A stretch of 46,348 bases of DNA from an uncultured Planctomycetaceae bacterium (lineage in GTDB: Bacteria; Planctomycetota; Planctomycetia; Planctomycetales; Planctomycetaceae): NCBI GenBank assembly GCA_913031625.1, contig CAJWGB010000014.1, positions 1-46,348 on the forward strand, in the 5' to 3' direction. A model generated the notes under the pieces. It was not told the origin of the DNA. It saw only the letters and a program-made list of their open reading frames with translations, and made no database searches. Below, one piece after another: positions 25,874-33,319 of the stretch (within the stretch, counting starts at the first letter, position 1; each line of letters begins with the position of its first letter). Made by a program: the position numbers and the translations under genes.

Positions 25874-25965
25874 TGGTCCGAGACCAAAGACCACCTTGAT
25901 ACCAGGTATCTTTGAAAGTATGGGGTTACCATACGGTCCCTGGATTCGAATGATTCGTTCGAATC
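25874..25965. promoter_or_regulatory. Cluster of four inverted repeats upstream of the M28 peptidase
   Basis: Four perfect inverted repeats lie in 92 bp: TGGTC/GACCA (25874-25886), GATACC/GGTATC (25898-25910), GTATGG/CCATAC (25918-25934, 5-nt loop) and GATTCGAA/TTCGAATC (arms 25943-25950 and 25958-25965). They fill the space between the upstream terminator and the peptidase start. Their regular spacing suggests operator sites or a folded leader RNA. Confidence 0.5.
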
Positions 25966-25994
25966 AAACGTAAGAGTGCGGCTGGAGAACTGCG

Positions 25995-26873
25995 ATGCAG
26001 ACGTCCATCGATCGAATCTGGAATGACCTTGAATGGCTGGCCTCCTGCCCAAGATTTGCAGAAACCGAACGGCTGGAGGAATGTCGCAGTTACTGTGAAC
26101 GATCACTCAGCGAGTCGGGCTGGCAGGTGAACCGGGTACACTTTCAAAGCCGCGGCAAAGATCGGCTGTGGCAGGGAGTGAATCTTGTCTGCCCGCCGCA
26201 GACAGCAGATAAACCTGTCCTGATCATCGGTGCGCACCTCGATTCGAGGGAGGAAACCCCGGGAGCAGATGACAATGCTTCGGCAGTCGCAGTTCTGCTG
26301 GAGTGTGCGCGACTGTTTTCATCGTGGCCCGCAGATGCTGCAGTGGGCCTTGAGCTGGTTGTGTTTGACCTCGAAGAACTTGGGATGCTTGGTGGTGAGC
26401 ATCACGCCGTTTTGTGTCGCCAGAATGATCGTGACGTGGCCGGAATGGTCTCACTGGAAATGCTTGGCTATTGCAGTCACGAACCGGGCAGCCAGCAGTT
26501 TCCTCCTGAGATTGCGGACCGCTATCCCAGTGTGGGTAACTTCATTGGGATCGTGGGAAACCAAAACTCAGGTGCCATGATCGATTCGTTCGTGACGGCG
26601 TTCGGGACTGTTCCTGCGCTCCGGACGGAGTCACTGCAGGTTCCGGAGAACGGCCATCTGTTTCCTCCGACCCGGTTGAGCGACCACAGCCCGTTTTGGG
26701 ATCACGGTTATCCGGCTTTGATGGTGACTGATACGAGCTGGATGCGAAATCCGCACTATCATGAACCGTCGGATACTCCAGAGACGCTCGATCGTGAGTT
26801 TCTCCACAAAGTCGCAGAAGGCGTCGTGGCAGCGATTGATGCCGCAGCACGCACTCGGAACGCTTTCCGATAA
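25995..26873 (+). CDS. M28-family zinc aminopeptidase
   Basis: A 292-residue metallopeptidase. The two-zinc site is visible: H81 and D83 in GAHLDSREETPGADDNASAV (bridging D92), the catalytic Glu pair in FDLEELGMLGG (127-128), the Asp/Glu at MVSLEMLGY, and the final His in NPHYHEPSDTPETLD. The order and spacing fit the M28 family (aminopeptidase Y / glutaminyl-cyclase-like). There is no signal peptide, so it is probably cytoplasmic. GGAG lies 7 nt before the ATG at 25995, which supports the start. It sits alone between terminator-bounded units, preceded by an unusual cluster of inverted repeats that may control it. Substrate specificity is not deducible. Confidence 0.92.
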   Translation: MQTSIDRIWNDLEWLASCPRFAETERLEECRSYCERSLSESGWQVNRVHFQSRGKDRLWQGVNLVCPPQTADKPVLIIGAHLDSREETPGADDNASAVAVLLECARLFSSWPADAAVGLELVVFDLEELGMLGGEHHAVLCRQNDRDVAGMVSLEMLGYCSHEPGSQQFPPEIADRYPSVGNFIGIVGNQNSGAMIDSFVTAFGTVPALRTESLQVPENGHLFPPTRLSDHSPFWDHGYPALMVTDTSWMRNPHYHEPSDTPETLDREFLHKVAEGVVAAIDAAARTRNAFR

Positions 26874-26904
26874 TCATCCCGTCACAGCTGACACCAGGCC
26901 ACAG

Positions 26905-26921
26905 CGTGGGGCGAGCCCACG
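26905..26921. repeat. Short hairpin in the gap after the M28 peptidase
   Basis: Arms CGTGGG (26905-26910) and CCCACG (26916-26921) surround a 5-nt loop. It resembles the GTGGGC/GCCCAC hairpin at 918-932 and may be a dispersed element or a weak terminator. The rest of the 224-bp gap to 27097 shows nothing I recognise. Confidence 0.35.
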
Positions 26922-27097
26922 ACCACCCATGGTGTGATCCTGCCGCCCTAAAACGGCCCTCTCCCTCCAGAAATCGTGTGGGATCTCACAGACAGGTTGC
27001 AACCCGCGGAATCTGTGGAAACAATATGGGAGTACACTCGTACGTCACTTTTTGTGGACCGCCATTCGGCAACTGACCTTCACTAACAGGATTTCGC

Positions 27098-29029
27098 ATG
27101 CGCAGAATCTTCGCCCTTCTTGTGTTGGTGTGTGTTTTGGGAGATGGCCTGCAGGCTCAGACCCGCACACCTCGCCCCGGCAGCGGACAGCAACAAAAAA
27201 AACCTGCCAGTAAAGTTCCTCGAGGATCAGGCAGCGTCGACTGGGGGCCCGTCACTCCTGTCGACAAAGCAACGAGTTCTCAGGTCATGTCTTCGGCGAA
27301 GAAGATCGACGGATTTCTGCATCGTGCCTATGGCGAACATCAGATTCAGCCAAATGCAAATCTATCTGACTCGCTCTTCTGCCGCCGCGTATACCTTGAG
27401 CTCGGAGGGCGCATTCCTCGACTGCAGGAAATCGGCGACTTCGTGCAGAGTAAGGACCGATTGAAGCGGCAGAAACTGATCGACAAGCTGCTGAGCTCTC
27501 ATGACTACGTCAGTCACATGTTTAACTACTGGGCTGACATCCTGCGACTCAAAGATAACCCGGTCAACAATAACCAGATTGCTCAACCGTATCACGAATG
27601 GATTAAGGACAGCATCCGCACCAACAAGCCGTATGACAGCTGGGTGAAGGAAATGCTGACAGCAGAAGGGCGCATCTGGGAAAATCCGGCCGTTGGTTTC
27701 TCGATGCGGGACTCCAATATGGAGCTGGATGCCGTGGACAACATGATCGAAGTCTTTCTTGGGACTCAGATCGGTTGTGCTCAGTGTCACGACCACCCGT
27801 TCGATCGATGGACTCAGCGGGAATACTACCAGATGGCTGCCTACTGGTACGGAACTCGCAGTCGAGTTGGTGGTGGAGACAAGTCACGGTTCCCAAAAGG
27901 AAACCCGCTGGCTCGCCTGAGAAATGACCTGAAGAAGATGGACCCGAATGCCAACACCGGAGGAATCTTCAGTCGCGTGATCAACGCAAATATGTTCCAG
28001 GTATATGAAATTCCAAGAGCACTCAAGCTTCCTCACGACTATCAGTACGACAACGGCAAACCTCACCAGGTCGTTCAGCGGAAGCCCATTTTCGGTTCTG
28101 CAGAGCAGTACGCGAAAGGAAAGTCGTCGCGAGAGATTCTGGCAAACTGGATGGCCAGCTCGGGCAATCCACGGTTTGCCAAGAGCGTTGTAAATCGCAT
28201 GTGGAAGAAGGCCTTTGGTATCGGCCTGATCGAACCTGTGAATGACATCAAGGACGACAGCATCGCTTCCAATCCGGAAGTCCTCGACTTTCTGACGGAT
28301 GAGTTGATTCGAACAAACTTCAACCTGCGAGAGATTCAGCGAATCATTTACAACACCAAGGCGTGGCAACGGGAAGCGACAACCGCGGATGTGGACCTGT
28401 CAGAGCCATATTACTTCCAGGGACCCATCCTGCGACGGATGACAGCTGAACAGATCTGGGACTCACTGCTGACGCTTGCCGTCTACAACCCGCAGTCGTT
28501 CACGCGGCCTAACATGGATAGCCTCGCCGGCACCATCAACATGGACCTGAACTCTGTGAGTGCGTCTCAGGTTCAGAAAGTTGCGACTGAATTCAACGAC
28601 AAGTTCAGTTCGGGTGCTCAGCGAAAAATCACACGTGCAAGGAACTCCTACAAGGGGATGACGCTCGCACGTGCGTCCGAACTTCCAGCGCCACTGCCTC
28701 CGGAACATTTCCTGAGGCAGTTTGGACAGAGTGACCGCGAACTGATTGAAGGCAGCGGTCGTCAGGGAAGCGTCAGCCAGATCCTGACCATGTTCAACGG
28801 CGAGATTACTCACATGATGCTGGAGAAAGGCAGTGTGATTTTCGACACCGTGATGCAGGCTCCGACCCGACAGAAGATTGATGCAATCTTCTACATGGTT
28901 CTGGCGCGAGCACCTCGAACGCCCGAAAAATCAGTCGCCCAACGTGAAATTACGGCCGCCGGAAACGCAGGTTACGGAAACGTCATCTGGGCCCTGATTA
29001 ACACCAAAGAATTCCTGTTTATTCAGTAG
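27098..29029 (+). CDS. Secreted PSCyt2 (DUF1549) + PSD1 (DUF1553) protein, copy 2
   Basis: A 643-residue exported protein paralogous to the one at 1617. Signal peptide residues 1-20 (MRRIFALLVLVCVLGDGLQA) are followed by a basic, Gln/Pro-rich linker. The DUF1549 part has FCRRVYLELGGRIPRLQEI, and CAQCH at 227-231 followed by DHPFDRW, the same c-haem-like signature as in copy 1. The DUF1553 part has GNPRFAKSVVNRMWKKAFGI and LRRMTAEQIWDSLLTLA and ends INTKEFLFIQ. It is 113 residues longer than copy 1 because of insertions after the CxxCH region and in the C-terminal part. The start ATG follows AGGA with a 7-nt spacer. The DUF1501 partner begins 68 nt downstream, so the two form one unit ending at the terminator at 30421. 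Confidence 0.93.
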   Translation: MRRIFALLVLVCVLGDGLQAQTRTPRPGSGQQQKKPASKVPRGSGSVDWGPVTPVDKATSSQVMSSAKKIDGFLHRAYGEHQIQPNANLSDSLFCRRVYLELGGRIPRLQEIGDFVQSKDRLKRQKLIDKLLSSHDYVSHMFNYWADILRLKDNPVNNNQIAQPYHEWIKDSIRTNKPYDSWVKEMLTAEGRIWENPAVGFSMRDSNMELDAVDNMIEVFLGTQIGCAQCHDHPFDRWTQREYYQMAAYWYGTRSRVGGGDKSRFPKGNPLARLRNDLKKMDPNANTGGIFSRVINANMFQVYEIPRALKLPHDYQYDNGKPHQVVQRKPIFGSAEQYAKGKSSREILANWMASSGNPRFAKSVVNRMWKKAFGIGLIEPVNDIKDDSIASNPEVLDFLTDELIRTNFNLREIQRIIYNTKAWQREATTADVDLSEPYYFQGPILRRMTAEQIWDSLLTLAVYNPQSFTRPNMDSLAGTINMDLNSVSASQVQKVATEFNDKFSSGAQRKITRARNSYKGMTLARASELPAPLPPEHFLRQFGQSDRELIEGSGRQGSVSQILTMFNGEITHMMLEKGSVIFDTVMQAPTRQKIDAIFYMVLARAPRTPEKSVAQREITAAGNAGYGNVIWALINTKEFLFIQ

Positions 29030-29097
29030 TTCATCCCCTCTTTCAATGGGTCACACTGACCCGCGCGCTCTGCGAATACACTCTTTGGAGATTCAAT

Positions 29098-30399
29098 ATG
29101 AACAGTTCAATTCAGAAGATGGATGATGTGAGTCGCCGCCACTTTGTGGAAACACTGGCGAAGACTGCGTTTGGCGTGTCCGTGCTGCCTGCCGCGGACG
29201 CACTGTTTGGCAACTCGGCTCAGGCCGCGAATGTGATCGCTCAGGCAAAGAAAGCCGAGCACGTCGTGTATCTGTTCATGAATGGGGCAATGAGCCACAT
29301 TGATACATGGGATCCAAAACCGGGTAAGGATGAAGGTGGTGAAACGAAAGCCATCCAGACGTCTGTGTCCGGCATCAAGATTGGCGAGCATTTGCCGAAA
29401 CTGGCTCAGCGGATGAACCAGCTGGCTGTAATCCGCTCCATGACGACCGAAACCGGTGCTCACGAGCAGGGCCGTTATCTGATGCGGACCAGCTACAAGA
29501 TGATCGGCTCAATTCGTCACCCATTCCTGGGAGCATGGCTTACCAAGTACGAAGGCAAAAAGAACCGTGACCTGCCAGGCAGTGTGGTTATCGGTGGCGG
29601 CAATCGCCATCCGGGGCAGGGATACCTGTCCGCTGAACTGGCGCCTGCACCTGTCGGCAATCCCGCAACGGGACTGCAGAACACAAAGCCGCCGAAATAT
29701 CTCACCGAGAAGAACTTCGAAAAGCGGCGTCGGCTGATTACTCAGTTCGAAAACGGATTCCGCCGCAAGTACGACACGACTGAAGTGAAGGCATACGCGG
29801 ATTACTACACGGAAGCTGTTCGCCTGCTGAAGAGTCCGGACCTCGAAGCGTTCGACATCAGCAAGGAGAACGACAAGATGAAAGAAGCCTATGGAACAGG
29901 ACGAATCGGTCAGGGCTGCCTCCTGGCTCGTCGCCTAATCGAAAAAGGGGTTCGGTGGGTTGAAGTCGAACACGGTGGCTGGGACAACCATCGTGACATC
30001 TACACGACATTCAACGACCGAGCCGGCCAGCTGGATACAGCCATCAACATGCTGATGACGGATCTCAGCAATCGTGGTCTGCTCAGCAAGACCATGATCA
30101 TCCTCGGCAGTGAATTTGGCCGCACACCAAAGATCAATGCCAACGCCGGTCGCGACCATCATCCGGGTGCTTACAGCGTGATGCTGGCAGGGGCCGGAGT
30201 CAAAGGTGGCCAGATCATCGGAGAGACCGATGAGATCGGACGTTCCGTCGAAGACGGGCACTGCTATCCACAGGACCTGAATGCGACAATTGCATACGGT
30301 TGTGGCCTGCCGATCGATGAGGAAGTCTTTTCCCCAAGCGGGCGGCCTTTCCGCATCGCGAACGAAGGCACGCCGATCACAGAGATCTTCGGCGCGTAG
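29098..30399 (+). CDS. DUF1501 family protein with Tat leader, copy 2
   Basis: A 433-residue DUF1501 protein. The leader has a twin-arginine motif at residues 13-14 (DVSRRHFVETLAKTAFG) and a cleavage-like AQAAN. Family segments are present: VVYLFMNGAMSHIDTWDPKPG, GGWDNHRDIY and SEFGRTPKINANAGRDHHPG. It is closest in layout to the protein at 3281 and, like it, follows a PSCyt2/PSD1 gene. GGAG precedes the ATG by 8 nt. In place of the usual DHWP in the C-terminal metal-site motif it has DHHP. The enzymatic role is unknown; export by Tat implies folding and perhaps metal loading in the cytoplasm. Confidence 0.93.
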   Translation: MNSSIQKMDDVSRRHFVETLAKTAFGVSVLPAADALFGNSAQAANVIAQAKKAEHVVYLFMNGAMSHIDTWDPKPGKDEGGETKAIQTSVSGIKIGEHLPKLAQRMNQLAVIRSMTTETGAHEQGRYLMRTSYKMIGSIRHPFLGAWLTKYEGKKNRDLPGSVVIGGGNRHPGQGYLSAELAPAPVGNPATGLQNTKPPKYLTEKNFEKRRRLITQFENGFRRKYDTTEVKAYADYYTEAVRLLKSPDLEAFDISKENDKMKEAYGTGRIGQGCLLARRLIEKGVRWVEVEHGGWDNHRDIYTTFNDRAGQLDTAINMLMTDLSNRGLLSKTMIILGSEFGRTPKINANAGRDHHPGAYSVMLAGAGVKGGQIIGETDEIGRSVEDGHCYPQDLNATIAYGCGLPIDEEVFSPSGRPFRIANEGTPITEIFGA

Positions 30400-30420
30400 G
30401 TTCGTTCAAATCAGATCAGA

Positions 30421-30452
30421 GAGGCGGCCCAGATGGGTCGCCTCTTTTTTTT
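30421..30452 (+). terminator. Rho-independent terminator after the second PSD1-DUF1501 pair
   Basis: A 10-bp stem (30421-30430 with 30435-30444, one G-T wobble, loop AGAT) is followed by eight T residues. Confidence 0.92.
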
Positions 30453-30621
30453 GCCGCCGCCAGCCTTTCGGCGAGCCGTCGATCAACTTCGACTCTCCTC
30501 CAGTTCGCTGGTCGGAGGAGAACAGCGCCGCGGGAGAGCTCGCGGACCCATATTCCCGGAGAATGCCGTTTTGGCTACAACTTCCGGCATGACTTCGAGT
30601 GAATCAGGCGGAAATCGAACG

Positions 30622-30891
30622 ATGAGCTACAAGCAGCTGTTTCTTTTGATTTTGACTATCTGGTCGGTGGGTCTGTTTACTCAGATTCCATTCGAAACCG
30701 TGCTGCCGCCGGAAATCGAATTCCGGACCTATTACCTTGAAAAAGCCCCCGGCCAGGGGCGATTCCTCGGACGCAGCCTCGAAGACTTCGGCCGTCGCGG
30801 CTGGAAAATCGCTGCCGTTCAGCAGGATCCCGACAACCGGGATCAGCTGATTATCTTTCTGCAGCGTCGCCGCGTGATGAATCTCGATTAG
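30622..30891 (+). CDS. Small DUF4177-like protein with N-terminal membrane segment
   Basis: An 89-residue protein. Residues 5-22 form one hydrophobic helix (QLFLLILTIWSVGLFTQ). The rest follows the pattern of DUF4177-type domains: a strand with EFRTYYLEK, then LEDFGRRGWKIAAVQQDPDN (helix with the GWxxxxV core), then QLIIFLQRR. Such small alpha/beta domains are found alone or attached to membrane helices; no biochemical function is established. ATG 30622 is used; ATG 30589 is an in-frame alternative. It sits alone between a strong terminator and a 353-nt intergenic region. Confidence 0.65.
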   Translation: MSYKQLFLLILTIWSVGLFTQIPFETVLPPEIEFRTYYLEKAPGQGRFLGRSLEDFGRRGWKIAAVQQDPDNRDQLIIFLQRRRVMNLD

Positions 30892-31244
30892 CGGGAGCAA
30901 TCCGCAGTGCTGTTGCGCGTGTAGCCGGCCTCCGTGAGTCCGGAGGATCTGGCTGTCTGAGCGCTCCGGGCTCACGGAGCCCAGCTAGAGTCTGGCAGGC
31001 TTTGAGACACATCTTTCCTGAATGCGAATTCCGAGGCCGGTCACGTTTTCCTAACCGTCGAAAGCGTTGCAAAAACGAAACGAAGCTGCAGAACGCCCGG
31101 TTTTTGGCCGCCCGACAGGGTGCAATGGGTATAATTCCAGTCCGGGGTCGGGAGAATGTGTCATAGTCGCTTCACCGAGAACCCAAACGGAAAAACCCAA
31201 CAAATCGGGCTTCCCCCGCGTATCTGAGGGGGAAGGTCTGTGAA
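30892..31244. other. Intergenic region with a REP-like hairpin and the ECF promoter
   Basis: This 353-bp gap holds an imperfect long inverted repeat (arms 30922-30938 and 30971-30987, 15 of 17 pairs) whose left arm begins TAGCCGGCCTCCGTGAG. It also holds a TATAAT box at 31130-31135, with a weak TTGGCC 20 nt upstream, about 110 nt before the ECF start. No gene is seen. Confidence 0.5.
30922..30987. repeat. REP-like inverted repeat, copy A
   Basis: Arms 30922-30938 and 30971-30987 pair at 15 of 17 positions. The left end (TGTAGCCGGCCTCCGTG) resembles the element at 38698, which starts TGTAGCCCGCCTCTGTG, so the two are probably the same family. Confidence 0.55.
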
Positions 31245-31892
31245 ATGCTGTCAATGACTGAGACAAATGCTGACTTCGGAACGACCAGCGAGATGACAGA
31301 ATCCGACGATTCGGTCATCTCGCAGGCTACCGACGCGCGGCTGGTCGACGAAGCCCGGCGTGGAAATACGGACTCATTTGGCCAGTTGGCTCAGCGATAT
31401 GAGCGGCGGGTGCTGAAAGTGATCCGTCGATTCATGCCGGACCAGGAACTGGCCATGGATCTCGCTCAGGACGCATTTCTGAAAGCCTTCGATCGACTGG
31501 AACAGTTCGATCCCTCGCGTCGATTCGGCCCCTGGCTGTTTCGGATTGCTGTCAACACAACCTACGACTACCTGCGAAAAATCAAACGCAAGGGGAAGTG
31601 GGCCCTGTTCAGCGAAGCCGGAGAAGACAGGATCCCGGATCCAGAAGCGGTTGACCCCCGCAAAGACCTCGACCTCTCCCACGAAGTGCGGACTGTGCTC
31701 GAAGAACTGCCGGAGTCCTACCGAACCGTGATGGTGCTGCGAGATCTGGAAGGATTCAGCACCTCTGAGGTAGCCGCAGTTACTGAACGCAGCGAAGCAA
31801 CGATTCGCTGGCGGCTGGCAGAAGCTCGCCGCATGTTCAAAGACGCATGGGAGCGACGACAGCGCAAGATTGAAGAAGAGCAACTGGGTTAG
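31245..31892 (+). CDS. ECF sigma factor (RpoE-like) paired with a zinc anti-sigma factor
   Basis: A 215-residue ECF sigma factor. After an acidic Thr/Ser/Asp-rich N-terminus (residues 1-28), region 2 runs about 30-110: LVDEARRGNTDSFGQLAQRY, MDLAQDAFLKAFDRLEQFDP, FGPWLFRIAVNTTYDYLRKI. Region 4 runs about 145-200: RTVLEELPESYRTVMVLRDL, EGFSTSEVAAVTERSEATIR. The anti-sigma gene starts 3 nt after its stop, the standard pair arrangement, so the sigma factor is likely held at the membrane until a signal arrives. The downstream zinc-ribbon protein, sulfatase and DUF1501 genes may be in the same transcript or regulon. ATG 31254 is a second possible start. Confidence 0.93.
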   Translation: MLSMTETNADFGTTSEMTESDDSVISQATDARLVDEARRGNTDSFGQLAQRYERRVLKVIRRFMPDQELAMDLAQDAFLKAFDRLEQFDPSRRFGPWLFRIAVNTTYDYLRKIKRKGKWALFSEAGEDRIPDPEAVDPRKDLDLSHEVRTVLEELPESYRTVMVLRDLEGFSTSEVAAVTERSEATIRWRLAEARRMFKDAWERRQRKIEEEQLG

Positions 31893-31895
31893 ACA

Positions 31896-32471
31896 ATGAG
31901 TGACCAGCAACGGGAACCCCTGAAGTGCGCTGATGCGCGGCATTTGATACATTTGTCTGTCGGCGATGACACACTGCCAGACGAAGAGCTGCGACTTTCA
32001 GAACACCTCCACACCTGCTCCGACTGTCGCGCTTATCACGCGGGCACTGTCGATGTAATGCAGGTTTTGGAGCGAGTCCGCGACGACGACAGTGTTGATA
32101 TTCCCACTGGTGGCGTCTGGGCTGCGATCGCGGACTCCGTGAAGACTCGCCGGGAGCAGTCAGCTCCGGCGAAGCCACGTCGTAGCTTCAATGGTGCCGT
32201 TGCTGCTCTGTGTGCCTGTTCATTGAGCCTGGCACTCATCACCGTTGTGCAGCACCTGCCGACTACAGATCCGGAAGAGCAGCTTTATGCTCCTCAGGCC
32301 ATCAGTGTCAGCAATGGAGGATTCTCACAGCAGGACGGCGACGAACCGGCCTTTTTGGCGATTCCTCAGGAAGACGGAAGCTTCATTTTTGTCGATCGCA
32401 GAACTGGGCAGAAGTACACTCCGCAGGTCTTTGCGCCATCGTCCGGTGAGTACCAGAAGGTCAACTTCTGA
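31896..32471 (+). CDS. Zinc-binding anti-sigma factor (zf-HC2/ZAS)
   Basis: A 191-residue membrane anti-sigma factor. The cytoplasmic ZAS domain has C11, then H37-x3-C41-x2-C44 (EHLHTCSDCRAY), giving C-x25-H-x3-C-x2-C. A single transmembrane helix lies at about 100-119 (GAVAALCACSLSLALITVVQ). The 70-residue outer part ends IFVDRRTGQKYTPQVFAPSS and would be the sensor. It starts 3 nt after the ECF sigma stop and is presumably its inhibitor. The inducing signal is unknown. Confidence 0.9.
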   Translation: MSDQQREPLKCADARHLIHLSVGDDTLPDEELRLSEHLHTCSDCRAYHAGTVDVMQVLERVRDDDSVDIPTGGVWAAIADSVKTRREQSAPAKPRRSFNGAVAALCACSLSLALITVVQHLPTTDPEEQLYAPQAISVSNGGFSQQDGDEPAFLAIPQEDGSFIFVDRRTGQKYTPQVFAPSSGEYQKVNF

Positions 32472-32527
32472 TCCGACAGGCACTTCTGGTCAGCAGACAC
32501 TTCTGATCGACTGCGACCGGTCGTAAT

Positions 32528-33313
32528 ATGGGTGATAACCCTGTACCTGAGGTTCACCCTCTCGCCTTCATCAAGTCTCAGCCTGTGTCTCAGCGGATCA
32601 AAATCAAGTGCCCGGGCTGCAGCAAGCAACTGGACCTGCCGGCTTCCGTACACGGAAAAAAAATTGCCTGCCCATCCTGTGGTCGACACCTCCAGGTCGG
32701 TCAGCCGGGAGCCGGCAGACCGTCTTCGCCTGCCGCCTCTGGTGACTCTGCCTCAGCGGGCAGAAGTGCCTCCAAACCAAAACAGCGGCAACGAAGCACC
32801 TCTGCTGCCGGCCCTGCGGCTAACAAGCAAACACGCCGGCCCAGACAGCGACCGAAGCCGGAAGAGGAAGAATACGACGTCGTTGAATATGTGGAGGACG
32901 ATGAGGAAGAGGCATACGACGAGTACGATGAGTATGAAGAGTACGATGAGTATGAAGAGTATGGCGACTACGAAGAGGAAGATATATTTGATCATGGCCC
33001 CAGCCCCGGTGCGGCACTGCCCAGTCGTCGGCGCTCATCAAGGGCCAGGAAAAACGGTCGTTCCTCCGGAAAAGCCTCAAAAGATGGTCACTACGTGCAG
33101 TTCTCCTATGCGATCTCCATCGTGGTGCTGAGTTTTGAAAACTACTCAAAACCTGTCTTCATTCCTCGCGGGCACAGCACACTGGGCCATGCCCTCCCCT
33201 ACATTTTCATTTCACTGTTCTTTGGCTGGTGGGGACTCCCGTGGGGACCAATCTTTACCATCAAGTCACTGATTACGAATTTAAGTGGCGGTGCGAAAGT
33301 CAAAATGCGGTAA
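32528..33313 (+). CDS. Zinc-ribbon membrane protein with acidic Tyr/Glu repeat
   Basis: A 261-residue protein of typical planctomycete make-up. The N-terminal zinc ribbon has two CxxC pairs (IKCPGCSKQLDLPASVHGKK, then ACPSCGRHL). A disordered Ser/Ala/Pro/Lys/Arg linker follows, then a strongly acidic tract of about 45 residues built from repeats of D-E-Y, E-E-Y and D-Y. A second basic patch (SRRRSSRARKNGRSSGKA) comes next, and the C-terminus has a hydrophobic domain (LPYIFISLFFGWWGLPWGPI) ending in FTIKSLITNLSGGAKVKMR. The function is unknown. It lies 57 nt after the anti-sigma gene and 6 nt before the sulfatase, suggesting joint transcription. The acidic tract is coded by near-repeats at DNA level. 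Confidence 0.78.
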   Translation: MGDNPVPEVHPLAFIKSQPVSQRIKIKCPGCSKQLDLPASVHGKKIACPSCGRHLQVGQPGAGRPSSPAASGDSASAGRSASKPKQRQRSTSAAGPAANKQTRRPRQRPKPEEEEYDVVEYVEDDEEEAYDEYDEYEEYDEYEEYGDYEEEDIFDHGPSPGAALPSRRRSSRARKNGRSSGKASKDGHYVQFSYAISIVVLSFENYSKPVFIPRGHSTLGHALPYIFISLFFGWWGLPWGPIFTIKSLITNLSGGAKVKMR

Positions 33314-33319
33314 CCCACT

